Of a stretch of 64,000 nt of DNA, positions 1 to 7,758 are shown in pieces. The DNA is taken from contig SMSL01000006.1 in assembly GCA_007859995.1 (NCBI GenBank), positions 62,001 through 126,000 on the forward strand, in the 5' to 3' direction. The stretch comes from Candidatus Brocadiaceae bacterium S225. Lineage in GTDB: Bacteria; Planctomycetota; Brocadiia; Brocadiales; Scalinduaceae. Made by a program: the position numbers and the translations under genes. Below the pieces are notes generated by a model, which saw only the letters and a list, made by a program, of their open reading frames with translations, did no database searches and was not told the origin of the DNA. Numbering within the stretch: the first letter of the stretch is position 1; each line of letters starts with the position of its first letter.

Positions 1-87
1 TGATTTTGCATTGTTTTTCAATCCATTTATCGAGTTCTCTGTTTTGGCCGCATTTAACATGAACTCGTTATTGAATGGTATTTCCAT
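1..87 (-). CDS. Probable FlgJ-like rod-binding protein, N-terminal fragment
   Basis: A reading frame opens at an ATG 26 bases after the flgI stop and runs off the window edge, so only 29 residues (starting MEIPFNNEF) are visible. A purine-rich AGGGA lies about 8 bases before the ATG. The visible part is polar with no signal peptide. FlgJ commonly follows flgI, and its N-terminal rod-binding domain is cytoplasmic-looking at the start, so FlgJ is the best positional guess. The residues seen are too few to confirm it; another flagellar protein is possible. Confidence 0.45.
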   Translation of the reverse strand, partial: MEIPFNNEFMLNAAKTENSINGLKNNAKS

Positions 88-113
88 TTTATTTCCCTGT
101 GATATTGTTAATG

Positions 114-1235
114 TTACATAATTATAAGTTCTGCATGAAGTGCACCTGCTGTATGTATGGCCTGGAAGATTGCCATGAGATCTCTTGGCGTTACTCCAAG
201 AACATTTAATGCACGAGCTATTTCTGATATACTTACGCCATCAGGTATTATGTGTAGTTTTGCTTCCTCTTCTTCGACATCAATGGTTGTACGATCCAGT
301 TCTTTGGTAGTTGCACTGTCCGGGGCAAAAGAACCGGGTTGAGATGCCTCGGTCTTTTCACTTATTGTGATAGTGAGGCTGCCGTGTGCAACTGCAACCG
401 TAGAGATTTTGACATTTTCCCCGGCAACAATTGTTCCCGTTCTTTCGTTGATAACCACTCTGGCTATAGCATCCGGTGTAATCGGCAATTCTTCAATTTT
501 GGAAATAAACTGAGTTACCATTTTCATCGTTCTGTATGCCGGTGGCGGTTTGATTTCTATTTCTGCCGCGCTTACTGCCAGAGCGGAATCAGGGTATATC
601 GCGTTGACAACATCCATTAAACGTGTAGCTGTGGTAAAATCTGTATCTTTTAAGGTCAACCGGATAGAGTTTTCATGAAAAAGATGAACAGGTATCTCCT
701 TTTCAACCATTGCACCGCCAGGTATGTTAGCAGTTGTAGCTATATTTTTTCTTTTGTCAGCGGCTTTTCCACCAACACTAAAACCACCTCCGAGGGATAG
801 AGGCCCCTGTGCAACCGCATATACTTCATTGTCAATTCCTTGAAGTGTAGTGTGTACAAGAACGCCACCTTCCAGGCTTTTAGCATCACCAATTGACGAG
901 ACAAGGACGTCCATTCTATCTCCGGGTTTAGCAAAAGGGCGTATACTTGCTGTTAACAGAACTCCTGCAATATTTTTCGAATTAAAATCAGCCGCAGTTA
1001 TAATTGCACCAAGTTTTTCAAATACATTCTTCGCCAGCTGTTTTGTAAAATCAATTTTGTCTCCTGATCCACTTAAACCGATTACGAGACCATAGCCGAA
1101 TAAATAGTTTTCTCGCATACCCTGAACATTTGCAACATCCTTGATGCGTGTGGTTACGCTTCCCTGTACTGGAGCAAATGAGGAGAATAAGAACGTTATA
1201 ATTAAAACAATAATATAAAATTTAGATCGAAACAT
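114..1235 (-). CDS. flgI: Flagellar P-ring protein FlgI
   Basis: FlgI polymerises into the periplasmic P ring around the flagellar rod, in the peptidoglycan layer. The 373 residues match the usual family length. A signal peptide covers about residues 1-26 (hydrophobic IIVLIITFLF core). Family signatures follow, including RIKDVANVQG, the GYGLVIGLSGSGD segment and a C-terminal region ending in the LGVTPRDLMAIFQAIHTAGALHA block. It is separated from flgH by 280 bases holding its own -24/-12 element, so it probably starts a separate unit with the flgJ-like gene. A P ring implies a Gram-negative envelope with peptidoglycan, notable if this is a planctomycete. Confidence 0.96.
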   Translation of the reverse strand: MFRSKFYIIVLIITFLFSSFAPVQGSVTTRIKDVANVQGMRENYLFGYGLVIGLSGSGDKIDFTKQLAKNVFEKLGAIITAADFNSKNIAGVLLTASIRPFAKPGDRMDVLVSSIGDAKSLEGGVLVHTTLQGIDNEVYAVAQGPLSLGGGFSVGGKAADKRKNIATTANIPGGAMVEKEIPVHLFHENSIRLTLKDTDFTTATRLMDVVNAIYPDSALAVSAAEIEIKPPPAYRTMKMVTQFISKIEELPITPDAIARVVINERTGTIVAGENVKISTVAVAHGSLTITISEKTEASQPGSFAPDSATTKELDRTTIDVEEEEAKLHIIPDGVSISEIARALNVLGVTPRDLMAIFQAIHTAGALHAELIIM

Positions 1236-1297
1236 AAATTTATCCCTTAAGCGCTGATTAAAATAATTTTGTATTACAGAATTTGTTTAGTTAAAAA

Positions 1298-1314
1298 AGC
1301 AATAATTGTACCAA
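1298..1314 (-). promoter_or_regulatory. Candidate sigma-54 (-24/-12) promoter of flgI
   Basis: On the minus strand the sequence reads TTGGTAC-AATTA-TTGCT. The invariant GG and GC dinucleotides are 10 bases apart, the spacing required for RpoN, and -12 TTGCT matches the consensus. Predicted transcription would start near 1287, about 50 bases before flgI. Very similar elements precede flgF, fliK and the TPR gene at 62964. It was seen by eye; no score was computed. Confidence 0.6.
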
Positions 1315-1515
1315 AAACAAATTAATTTCAAATAATGCTAAGGCATTGATTTCCTATCGCTTAGGGAGTTGTCAATTAACCTGCATATTGATGTTAAGAA
1401 ATAAAGTAGTCAATTATTGCACAGGATGTACATTTTTTCCCTAATGGCTGTACTTCCTGGAAAAGCGAGGAATTAATATTGTATTACAGGCACCGAAGAT
1501 ATAACGTTTATGAGT

Positions 1516-2181
1516 TTAGAATGGCCAGATAACATCTTTGATTCTGTTAAACCAACCTTTAGATCCTGCTCTGGTAAGCCAACCTTTACCGGTAAGTCCA
1601 AAAAGGACGTTAGACATCTTACTTGATGCTACAGTATTGGCGGTTGTTATATCGATAGGTCTGGCGATGCCAGTGAGTGTCAGGGTATATTTTTCCTTGT
1701 TTACAGCTATATCCCTCTTTCCTTCAAGGGCAAGATTGCCGTTGTCCAGCACTTCCACTACCATTGCCGTAATTGTTACAGATACAGACTTGTCGACATC
1801 ATTAGAGCCTCCACCACTAAAGGCTCCGGTGTATTCAGTTGAGAATGTGTTAGCTGCTCTACTATCCTGGATCCTGGCATTACGTCCGCTTGATAGTGCA
1901 TGCCTGAGACCTGTCATAAAGTTGTCATTGTCAATTGATCCGGAGGACGAACTGGTGTTATCAGTAGTATTTGTTTCGGTATTAAGAATATTAGCCGTTT
2001 CTGAAACTGTTACAGTAACAATATCACCGACTCTTTTGCCTCTATTGTCATCGAAAAGGTTATAGTTAACTGTGGCTCTCTTCTTCCATAACGAATCAGC
2101 GTGAATGGCGTTACAAACAACAGAAAGAACGCATATTACTATAATGAAGTTAAGAATTGTTTTTTTGCGTAGTCTTATCAT
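1516..2181 (-). CDS. flgH: Flagellar L-ring protein FlgH
   Basis: FlgH forms the outer-membrane L ring of the flagellar bushing. At 221 residues it has normal length and carries the family blocks DSLWKKRATVNYNLFDDNRGKR and VGDIVTVTVSETANI near the N terminus, and GNLALEGKRDI in the second half. Most FlgH proteins are lipoproteins; here the signal region ends SVVCNAIHADSLW, where Cys23 is preceded by Val-Val rather than a small residue. The lipobox is therefore atypical, and cleavage by signal peptidase I after AIHA looks equally likely. It lies 27 bases downstream of flgA in the flgF-flgG-flgA-flgH run. Confidence 0.94.
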   Translation of the reverse strand: MIRLRKKTILNFIIVICVLSVVCNAIHADSLWKKRATVNYNLFDDNRGKRVGDIVTVTVSETANILNTETNTTDNTSSSSGSIDNDNFMTGLRHALSSGRNARIQDSRAANTFSTEYTGAFSGGGSNDVDKSVSVTITAMVVEVLDNGNLALEGKRDIAVNKEKYTLTLTGIARPIDITTANTVASSKMSNVLFGLTGKGWLTRAGSKGWFNRIKDVIWPF

Positions 2182-2208
2182 GAATCTCCCTCGCGTATCT
2201 TGAAATAG

Positions 2209-3195
2209 TTAATATACTACGTGGACGCTATCAGAATTGATAATTGCTCCATAAAGCATTTTTTTTGAATTTAAATTTTTTACCTTTATAACCTCGCCTT
2301 TATATCCTGCCTGTTGTGCCAATCCTTTTGTAACAATTTTAAATCCGCTTCTCTTAACAATTAATTTTACCAGACTTCCCTGTTTTATTGTTGGAGGAGT
2401 TTCCACAATATTATCGGTAAGTATGGTGTTCGCCTGAACTGATGCTATAGTGGTCATGTCTCTCAAATCATCGATGCTGGAGAATGTCATACCACGAATT
2501 TTTGTAGTATCTCGTCTTGCAATGAACAGGTTTTCTCTCGTTAACTGTTGTTTGCGGCCCATTCTTCTTTTTGCAATTACAACATATTCAAATACCCTGA
2601 CGTTGAAATAAACCGGAACTTTGAAAAAGCGTTTGCTATCTGATGACGCACTGACAATTAACTCAATTTTTCCTCTGTCTTTACTGGTGTCTATAAGGGT
2701 AACAAAAAAATCAATTTTGTCCCTGCTTTTTGGTATCCATTGATCAGCAGGAACTCTCCCCAGTTCGACAGTTGTCTCTTTTTCATCCATTAGCAAATAA
2801 TCTAATAAATATTCTTTTGCTCTCTGCGCAATTTCAAGACCCTTGATTTTTGTTGATTCAACAGAAACCAGTGATGATTCCGCACCGTTAAAGGATACAT
2901 CGGATACATCTACATTTGAAGACGTCAGACGCATTCTTATAAAACTCAGGTTTATTCTTCTTTCACTGTTTGCTCCGGGAGCATTGCCAATTGCAATGCC
3001 TTTGATCTTGTTAACCAAATCTTCATCATCACCGGTAACAGTTGATATGTCTTTAATGGTTATTTCATTACCTTCCAGGATAACTTTATCCTTTAAACTT
3101 ATTTCGACTTTGCCTGCTGTTACATTAGGCAAAAATGTAAACATAATTAAAAATGAAAACGATGTCATTCTTATTATCATTGGTTTGTTCCTCAA
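2209..3195 (-). CDS. flgA: P-ring assembly chaperone FlgA
   Basis: FlgA is the periplasmic chaperone that helps FlgI assemble into the P ring. A signal peptide covers about residues 1-28 (FSFLIMFTFLPNVTAG). The C-terminal half contains the SAF/ChapFlgA region: VVIAKRRMGRKQQLTRENL, the RGMTFSS segment, then VKLIVKRSGFKIVTKGLA and a VKNLNSKKMLYGAI block near the end, all typical. At 328 residues it is longer than the roughly 220 of enteric FlgA because of an N-terminal half, as in many non-enteric bacteria. It sits between flgG and flgH with gaps of 37 and 27 bases, supporting one transcript. Confidence 0.92.
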   Translation of the reverse strand: MRNKPMIIRMTSFSFLIMFTFLPNVTAGKVEISLKDKVILEGNEITIKDISTVTGDDEDLVNKIKGIAIGNAPGANSERRINLSFIRMRLTSSNVDVSDVSFNGAESSLVSVESTKIKGLEIAQRAKEYLLDYLLMDEKETTVELGRVPADQWIPKSRDKIDFFVTLIDTSKDRGKIELIVSASSDSKRFFKVPVYFNVRVFEYVVIAKRRMGRKQQLTRENLFIARRDTTKIRGMTFSSIDDLRDMTTIASVQANTILTDNIVETPPTIKQGSLVKLIVKRSGFKIVTKGLAQQAGYKGEVIKVKNLNSKKMLYGAIINSDSVHVVY

Positions 3196-3232
3196 AAAGG
3201 TAGTATGGAAAACTGATTATTTCTTTTTATAA

Positions 3233-4015
3233 TTAAACAATACGGTTTGTAGCCTGCAACATATCGTCACTGGCCTTAATAGCTTTTGCGCTTGTTTCAT
3301 ATGCTCTTTGCGCGACAATGAGGTTTACCAGTTCTGTGACAACCTCAACATTTGAACTTTCTCGAAACCCCTGTAAGATTTCTCCTATGCCATTCTGACC
3401 GGCTGTCCCGGTAGTTGGAGTACCGGATGCAGTTGTTTCTCTATAAAGATTCTTTCCCAGGCTTTCAAGACCTGCGGGGTTTGCAAATGTGGCCAGGGTA
3501 ACACTCCCTACAGATGAAGTACTTCCATCTGCACTTTGGGTAGAAATTGTGCCATCGGATCCAATAGAAATACTTGTCGCTGTAGTCGGAATAGTAATTG
3601 ATGGTTCTAGTTTCAGGCCTTCAGAGCTTACTATCTCTCCGGTGCTGTTAAGTTGAAAGGTTCCGTCCCGTGAGTAGACAACGGTTCCATCTGGGTGTGT
3701 TATCTGAAAAAAACCGGACCCCTGTATTGCCCAATCAAGCGACCTTCCAGTATTCTCTGCAACACCTTGACTAAATACCTTATTGGTTGCAACAACTCTG
3801 ACTCCACTACCAACCTGTAGCCCGGTAGGTGATTGCACCCCAGTGGCGGACTCTGATCCTGCAGCTGTAAATTTGTCATATAATAAGTCCTGGAAATTGA
3901 CCTGTACTCTCTTGTAACCGGTAGTATTAACATTAGCCAGATTATTTGAAATTACATCCAGGAGGAACTGGTGTGCTTTCATACCAGTTGCACTTGTGTA
4001 CAATGCTTTCATCAT
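3233..4015 (-). CDS. flgG: Flagellar distal rod protein FlgG
   Basis: FlgG builds the distal rod. The 260-residue length is exactly typical. The N terminus (MMKALYTSATGMKAHQFLLD then ISNNLANVNTTGYKR) is the conserved D0 rod motif, and the C terminus (GFRESSNVEVVTELVNLIVAQRAYE, then SAKAIKASDDML) is the matching D0 helix. The mid-region LDWAIQGSGFFQI is shared by FlgF, FlgG and FlgE. It lies 43 bases downstream of flgF. Two in-frame ATGs open the gene (MMKAL); the second may be the true start, but the difference is trivial. Confidence 0.97.
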   Translation of the reverse strand: MMKALYTSATGMKAHQFLLDVISNNLANVNTTGYKRVQVNFQDLLYDKFTAAGSESATGVQSPTGLQVGSGVRVVATNKVFSQGVAENTGRSLDWAIQGSGFFQITHPDGTVVYSRDGTFQLNSTGEIVSSEGLKLEPSITIPTTATSISIGSDGTISTQSADGSTSSVGSVTLATFANPAGLESLGKNLYRETTASGTPTTGTAGQNGIGEILQGFRESSNVEVVTELVNLIVAQRAYETSAKAIKASDDMLQATNRIV

Positions 4016-4058
4016 GGTTTGTGTCTCCTTTACTGAAAAATTTCTGTATTAGTTAATA

Positions 4059-4772
4059 CTAGATATTTTGATTGGATATTAATCGTTCCATTAAGTCACT
4101 GAACGTTTTAATAACGTTATTGCTTGCTTCGTAACTCCTCATGTTAGTTATCATATCAACCATTTCTGTAACGACACTAACGTTTGAACTTTCTAAATAG
4201 CCCTGTGCAACATTAAATTTTGCTTCTCCGGTATTATCTATCGAATCCTCAGGAGCGGCGAATGTAGAATCTCCTGTTGGTTCAAGTTTGGTAAGATCAT
4301 TGAAGTTTGTAATCGTCAACCTTCCTATTTCCTTGCCGTTTATATTAATAATGCCTTTTTTGTCTATTATGATTTCACCTCCACCTTTGGGTATAACTAT
4401 TGGTCCGGCTTGCCCTAATACCTTTGCTCCTGTGTCGGTTACTACTTCACCGGTATTTGAAATCTGGAATTGGCCGTTCCTTGTATATCGTATGCCTTTT
4501 GCCGTCTCTAATGCAAAAAAGCCGTCTCCGTCAATTGCCATATTAAGTGTGTTACCGGTATATGTGAGATTGCCGTAAGAATAATCAATGCCGTAATTTG
4601 TCTGTATGGTGCTTGTTTCAGTGCCATTAGTTTCTGACATAATTGTTTTAAAAGAAATCATGTTCTTTTTGAAACCGACAGTATTAGCATTTGCGAGATT
4701 TCTTGCTATGGTTTCCTGCACATTGGCATAAGCATCCAGACCGGACGAGGCTAATTCAATTTCATCAATCAT
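4059..4772 (-). CDS. flgF: Flagellar proximal rod protein FlgF
   Basis: A rod protein of the FlgF/FlgG family at 237 residues, the length expected for FlgF. It has N-terminal ARNLANANTVGFKKN, the LNMAIDGDGFFALET core and the C-terminal YLESSNVSVVTEMVDMITNMRSYE helix. It is the first gene of flgF-flgG-flgA-flgH. FlgF is preferred over FlgG because the next gene downstream is the better FlgG match and this one is shorter and more diverged. A candidate -24/-12 promoter lies about 130 bases upstream. Confidence 0.93.
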   Translation of the reverse strand: MIDEIELASSGLDAYANVQETIARNLANANTVGFKKNMISFKTIMSETNGTETSTIQTNYGIDYSYGNLTYTGNTLNMAIDGDGFFALETAKGIRYTRNGQFQISNTGEVVTDTGAKVLGQAGPIVIPKGGGEIIIDKKGIININGKEIGRLTITNFNDLTKLEPTGDSTFAAPEDSIDNTGEAKFNVAQGYLESSNVSVVTEMVDMITNMRSYEASNNVIKTFSDLMERLISNQNI

Positions 4773-4901
4773 TTTTCGGCCTTTCTTATTATTTTTATTA
4801 ATATGTTAGTGGTAGGCGTTATCATATGTGTTCTAATTTCAGAATTTCTTGTTGTTTTGTATAGTAATTATTAAATAAAATAAATGACTGTCTTTAGTGT
4901 T

Positions 4902-4919
4902 CGCTAGATTTATGCCAAA
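4902..4919 (-). promoter_or_regulatory. Candidate sigma-54 (-24/-12) promoter of flgF-flgG-flgA-flgH
   Basis: On the minus strand the element reads TTGGCAT-AAATC-TAGCG. GG and GC are 10 bases apart as RpoN requires, and the -24 half is one base from TTGGCAC. The predicted start near 4891 would give a leader of about 120 bases. The -12 half TAGCG departs from TTGCW but is the same variant as at the promoter near 63040, and TAGC is shared with the fliK promoter. Confidence 0.55.
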
Positions 4920-5246
4920 ATTGATTTAAAAAAAATTAATTTATAGTTGTCTGTGTAAAAGCTGTAGTGTTTGAGGCTTATGCGATTTAGACTGGTCTTT
5001 ACTATATATTATTGGAGTGGTATTATCAGTTCTTTGAAAGTTCCAGGACAATTATTTCCACAATTTGTAGAAAAAGCTTCCACCCTTCTGGTTTTCAGGT
5101 AATTTGATACGTACTATTACGATGGGTGTTAAGGATGGTTGTTTACCTTTTGTGATTGTGGCAGAGTTATCACTATCATATATAAATAAACAGGGTTTAA
5201 TTTATTGGGATTTCGACTGGATTAGCAGATATGTCGAGTAAATAGA

Positions 5247-5298
5247 ACGAAGCCTGAATCGAACGATTTGTTAAGTAGTCGCTCTATTCAGGCTTCGT
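5247..5298 (-). terminator. Hairpin terminator downstream of flgE
   Basis: A perfect 13-base inverted repeat (ACGAAGCCTGAAT with ATTCAGGCTTCGT) encloses a 26-base loop, starting 14 bases past the flgE stop. Read on the minus strand it is followed by a modest T-containing stretch rather than a clean T run, so termination efficiency is uncertain. An mRNA-stabilising 3' hairpin is an alternative. Confidence 0.6.
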
Positions 5299-5311
5299 GT
5301 CCTCTACTTGA

Positions 5312-7336
5312 TTATCTTACTATATTAACCAGCTCCTGTAGGACCTCATCAGTTGTCGTTATAGTACGTGAATTGGCTTGAAATGCTCTCTGTGCGACAA
5401 TTAATTTAGTGAACTCCTCTGCTATATCAACGTTAGAGGATTCTAAAACACCGCTGATAATGCTGCCTACTCTTCCTGATTGTGCAGTAGTCAGGGTGGC
5501 GTCGCCGGAAGCAAGGCTTGTAGATAAGAGATTGTTTCCATTTGTTGATAACCCGGCAGGGTTACTAAAGGTTACTAATTGAAGCTGTCCCACCGTCTTT
5601 GTCTCACCGTTAGTGAATAGCGCAACTACTGTTCCATCCGGATTTGTTGTTGTAGAAGAGAAGAAACCTTCTTCATGTCCATCCTGGCTAATTGATGCAG
5701 CTGATGATGTACCGCCAAATTGGGTTATGCCGCCGAACGTATTTGGTGTGCCAAAGTCAAGAGTTACCGTCTGTGTAGTAGCATCCGGATAGGTTATTGT
5801 TATGGCTGATGTTCCGGTAATAGAAGAAAACGAGCCGTCTGCATTAAAGGTTACGGCCGTAATCGCATCAGTAACAGAACCTTCAACGGCTTTCATAGTC
5901 GGTGTCAAATCCCATGTGTTGCTGGCTGTCTTTTCAAAAGTGAGGGATATCAGATGGGATGAACCCTGGGTATCAAACACCGGTATGCTGGTAACATATA
6001 CGTCTCCAGCTCCAGCGGTACTAGTAGTAAAACTACTGAAAGCTGTGACACCTGTGTTGGTTGTTGCATCAGTAATATTTATTGACAGTTCTGATTGACC
6101 AGCTGGATCTGCAGTAACGAGCAGATTGCCGCTTGTATCAATTGATGCTGCTGCTGTACCGAAATTTGAAGTAATAAAGTCCCTGAGAGCACCCAATGTT
6201 ATACCATCCTGCCCGGTTCCCGTTCCGTAAACGAAGCTTTTTGTCAGGGTGGTACCATTATGTTCTGTACCAACGACATTAATCTTATCGCCTGCAACAT
6301 AATCTGTAGTATTGAGGGTAAGGTCGTTCAAGTCTGCAACCGCCATGGAATCAGTCATTACACTGGTATCATTAGCGGTGTTTGTGGTAGCGACAGTAAC
6401 GGTCAGAGATGTATCGGATGCGATTGCTGAAATTGTTCTTGTCTCTCCTGAAACGGTTATCTGATCACCGACTGCCAGCTCTTTTGTAAAGAGAGTACCG
6501 ACTCCCGTGACTGTTGTAGATGCCGCAGGGTCAATTGAGCCTGTCAGTACGCCAGTACCAGCTGTTAGTGTCGCATCAGCAGCAGTGTCTGTAAAGGCTG
6601 CATCAACTGTTAAAGCCGTATCGCTTGTAATTGTAACAACTTTTCTTATCTCTCCGTTGACGTTTATCTTGTCACCAACAGCCAATTCGGTTGTAAAGGC
6701 GGTACCTACTCCCGTGACTGATGTAGCTGCGGCAGGGTCAATTGAACCGGTCAGCACACGTGTAGTTCCGGTCCCCACTACGGTATACGGACCGGATGTC
6801 ATAACCTGGTTAACCGCTCCCATAGTATATTCAGAATTTAGATTTCCTGATAAAGATGATTTTGTTGTAGCCTTACCTGCTACAGTTGAGTTAACAGGAA
6901 CATTTATAGCGGTTCCGGAAGTACCTTTTACTTTGAAACCGGTTCCTGAATCAACAAGATCATTATTTTTGTCCAGATTGAATGAACCTACCCTTGTGTA
7001 AAAATCCTGAAAAGAATTCGTTAGCATAAAAAACCCATCACCCTGTATTGCAAGGTCAGTTGGACGTCCTGTAGGTGTCATATTGCCCTGAGAATAATCC
7101 TTATCAATACTTGAAACGGAAGTACCGGTACCAACCTGTATTGGGTTTTTCCCGCCAACTCCATCAGATGGTGACTGCGCAGATCTTATAGTTTGTGTTA
7201 ATTCGTTAGCAAAATTAACACGGGATGCTTTAAAGCCGGATGTATTTAAGTTGGCCAAATTATCTCCAATTACGTTTAGCGAAACTTGTGACGTTTTTAG
7301 ACCTGATATTCCCGCGACTAGTGATGATGTCGACAT
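5312..7336 (-). CDS. flgE: Flagellar hook protein FlgE, long variant with internal repeat
   Basis: FlgE polymerises into the hook. Conserved ends are clear: N-terminal LVAGISGLKTSQVSLNVIG then DNLANLNTSGFKASR, and C-terminal GVLESSNVDIAEEFTKLIVAQRAF with TTTDEVLQELVNIV. The LAIQGDGFFML core is present near residue 100. At 674 residues it is far longer than the roughly 400 of enterics. Part of the extra length comes from a 69-residue unit repeated in tandem, each beginning VLTGSIDPAA and containing TELAVGD or KELAVGD (bases about 6348-6761). The insert sits in the exposed middle domains. It follows flgD by 31 bases and ends at a hairpin. Confidence 0.95.
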   Translation of the reverse strand: MSTSSLVAGISGLKTSQVSLNVIGDNLANLNTSGFKASRVNFANELTQTIRSAQSPSDGVGGKNPIQVGTGTSVSSIDKDYSQGNMTPTGRPTDLAIQGDGFFMLTNSFQDFYTRVGSFNLDKNNDLVDSGTGFKVKGTSGTAINVPVNSTVAGKATTKSSLSGNLNSEYTMGAVNQVMTSGPYTVVGTGTTRVLTGSIDPAAATSVTGVGTAFTTELAVGDKINVNGEIRKVVTITSDTALTVDAAFTDTAADATLTAGTGVLTGSIDPAASTTVTGVGTLFTKELAVGDQITVSGETRTISAIASDTSLTVTVATTNTANDTSVMTDSMAVADLNDLTLNTTDYVAGDKINVVGTEHNGTTLTKSFVYGTGTGQDGITLGALRDFITSNFGTAAASIDTSGNLLVTADPAGQSELSINITDATTNTGVTAFSSFTTSTAGAGDVYVTSIPVFDTQGSSHLISLTFEKTASNTWDLTPTMKAVEGSVTDAITAVTFNADGSFSSITGTSAITITYPDATTQTVTLDFGTPNTFGGITQFGGTSSAASISQDGHEEGFFSSTTTNPDGTVVALFTNGETKTVGQLQLVTFSNPAGLSTNGNNLLSTSLASGDATLTTAQSGRVGSIISGVLESSNVDIAEEFTKLIVAQRAFQANSRTITTTDEVLQELVNIVR
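6348..6761 (-). repeat. Two-copy 207-base tandem repeat inside flgE
   Basis: Two adjacent 69-codon units align without frame change. Diagnostic matches are ACTCCCGTGACTG at 6501 and at 6708, exactly 207 bases apart, and the following GCAGGGTCAATTGA blocks. The protein copies share LTGSIDPAA, TVTGVGT or SVTGVGT, ELAVGD, and SDTALTV or SDTSLTV. DNA identity is partial, so the duplication is not very recent. The unit resembles short beta-rich modules found in phage tail and hook proteins (inference). Confidence 0.8.
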
Positions 7337-7367
7337 TGTTTACTCCTTTCTAAAAGCATTAGAATAT

Positions 7368-7745
7368 TTATTTGTTCTCAAATATACCTGTTACATTGGC
7401 TATTGGAATCTCTCTATTTTCTATTACGACTGAAATTGAGTCGTCAAGTGTCATTGCACCTTGTATCACTCCTTCATCTGTACCTCCGAGGACCGGATCG
7501 ACAAATGTAGCCTTCTTTCCAATGAACTCACTACCTCCTGTCAACTGTTGAAATTTCATTGTATCTGCAAACGATGCATTGAGGCTGGTAAGTTGTTCAA
7601 CGGAACTGAATTGAGCCAGTTGTGCTATGAACTCATGTCCCTTTAAAGGGTCCATAGGGCTCTGGTTTTTAAGTTGTGCTACAAAAAGTTTCAGGAATTC
7701 ATCTTTACTTACGGCTGGACTGGCCATTGCTGTTGTAGTGCTCAT
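7368..7745 (-). CDS. flgD: Flagellar hook-cap/scaffold protein FlgD, short form
   Basis: FlgD caps the growing hook and is required for FlgE assembly. The diagnostic N-terminal segment is present: SKDEFLKLFVAQLKNQSPMDPL, then EFIAQLAQFSSVEQLTSLN. The remaining part (FIGKKATFVDP...) is a short beta region. At 125 residues it lacks the C-terminal Tudor/FnIII-like domains of the roughly 230-residue enteric protein. Short FlgD proteins are known in many phyla, so it is probably functional. It sits between fliK (13 bases) and flgE (31 bases). Confidence 0.93.
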   Translation of the reverse strand: MSTTTAMASPAVSKDEFLKLFVAQLKNQSPMDPLKGHEFIAQLAQFSSVEQLTSLNASFADTMKFQQLTGGSEFIGKKATFVDPVLGGTDEGVIQGAMTLDDSISVVIENREIPIANVTGIFENK

Positions 7746-7758
7746 AATTATCTCCTTT

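Larger units (their letters stand above)
4773..5311. other. 540-base intergenic region between flgE and flgF
   Basis: No convincing gene is seen here. It holds the flgF-side -24/-12 element (4902-4919) and, at the other end, a strong hairpin just beyond the flgE stop (5247-5298). The remainder is AT-rich and featureless to me. The two signals show that fliK-flgD-flgE and flgF-flgG-flgA-flgH are separate transcription units although they lie in line. Confidence 0.6.

Noticed and set aside
5802-7001. Plus-strand open frames of 98 and 164 codons opposite flgE
   Set aside because: They are antisense shadows of the repetitive Thr/Ala/Val-rich hook gene; flgE is unambiguous on the minus strand and these have no ribosome sites or recognisable motifs.
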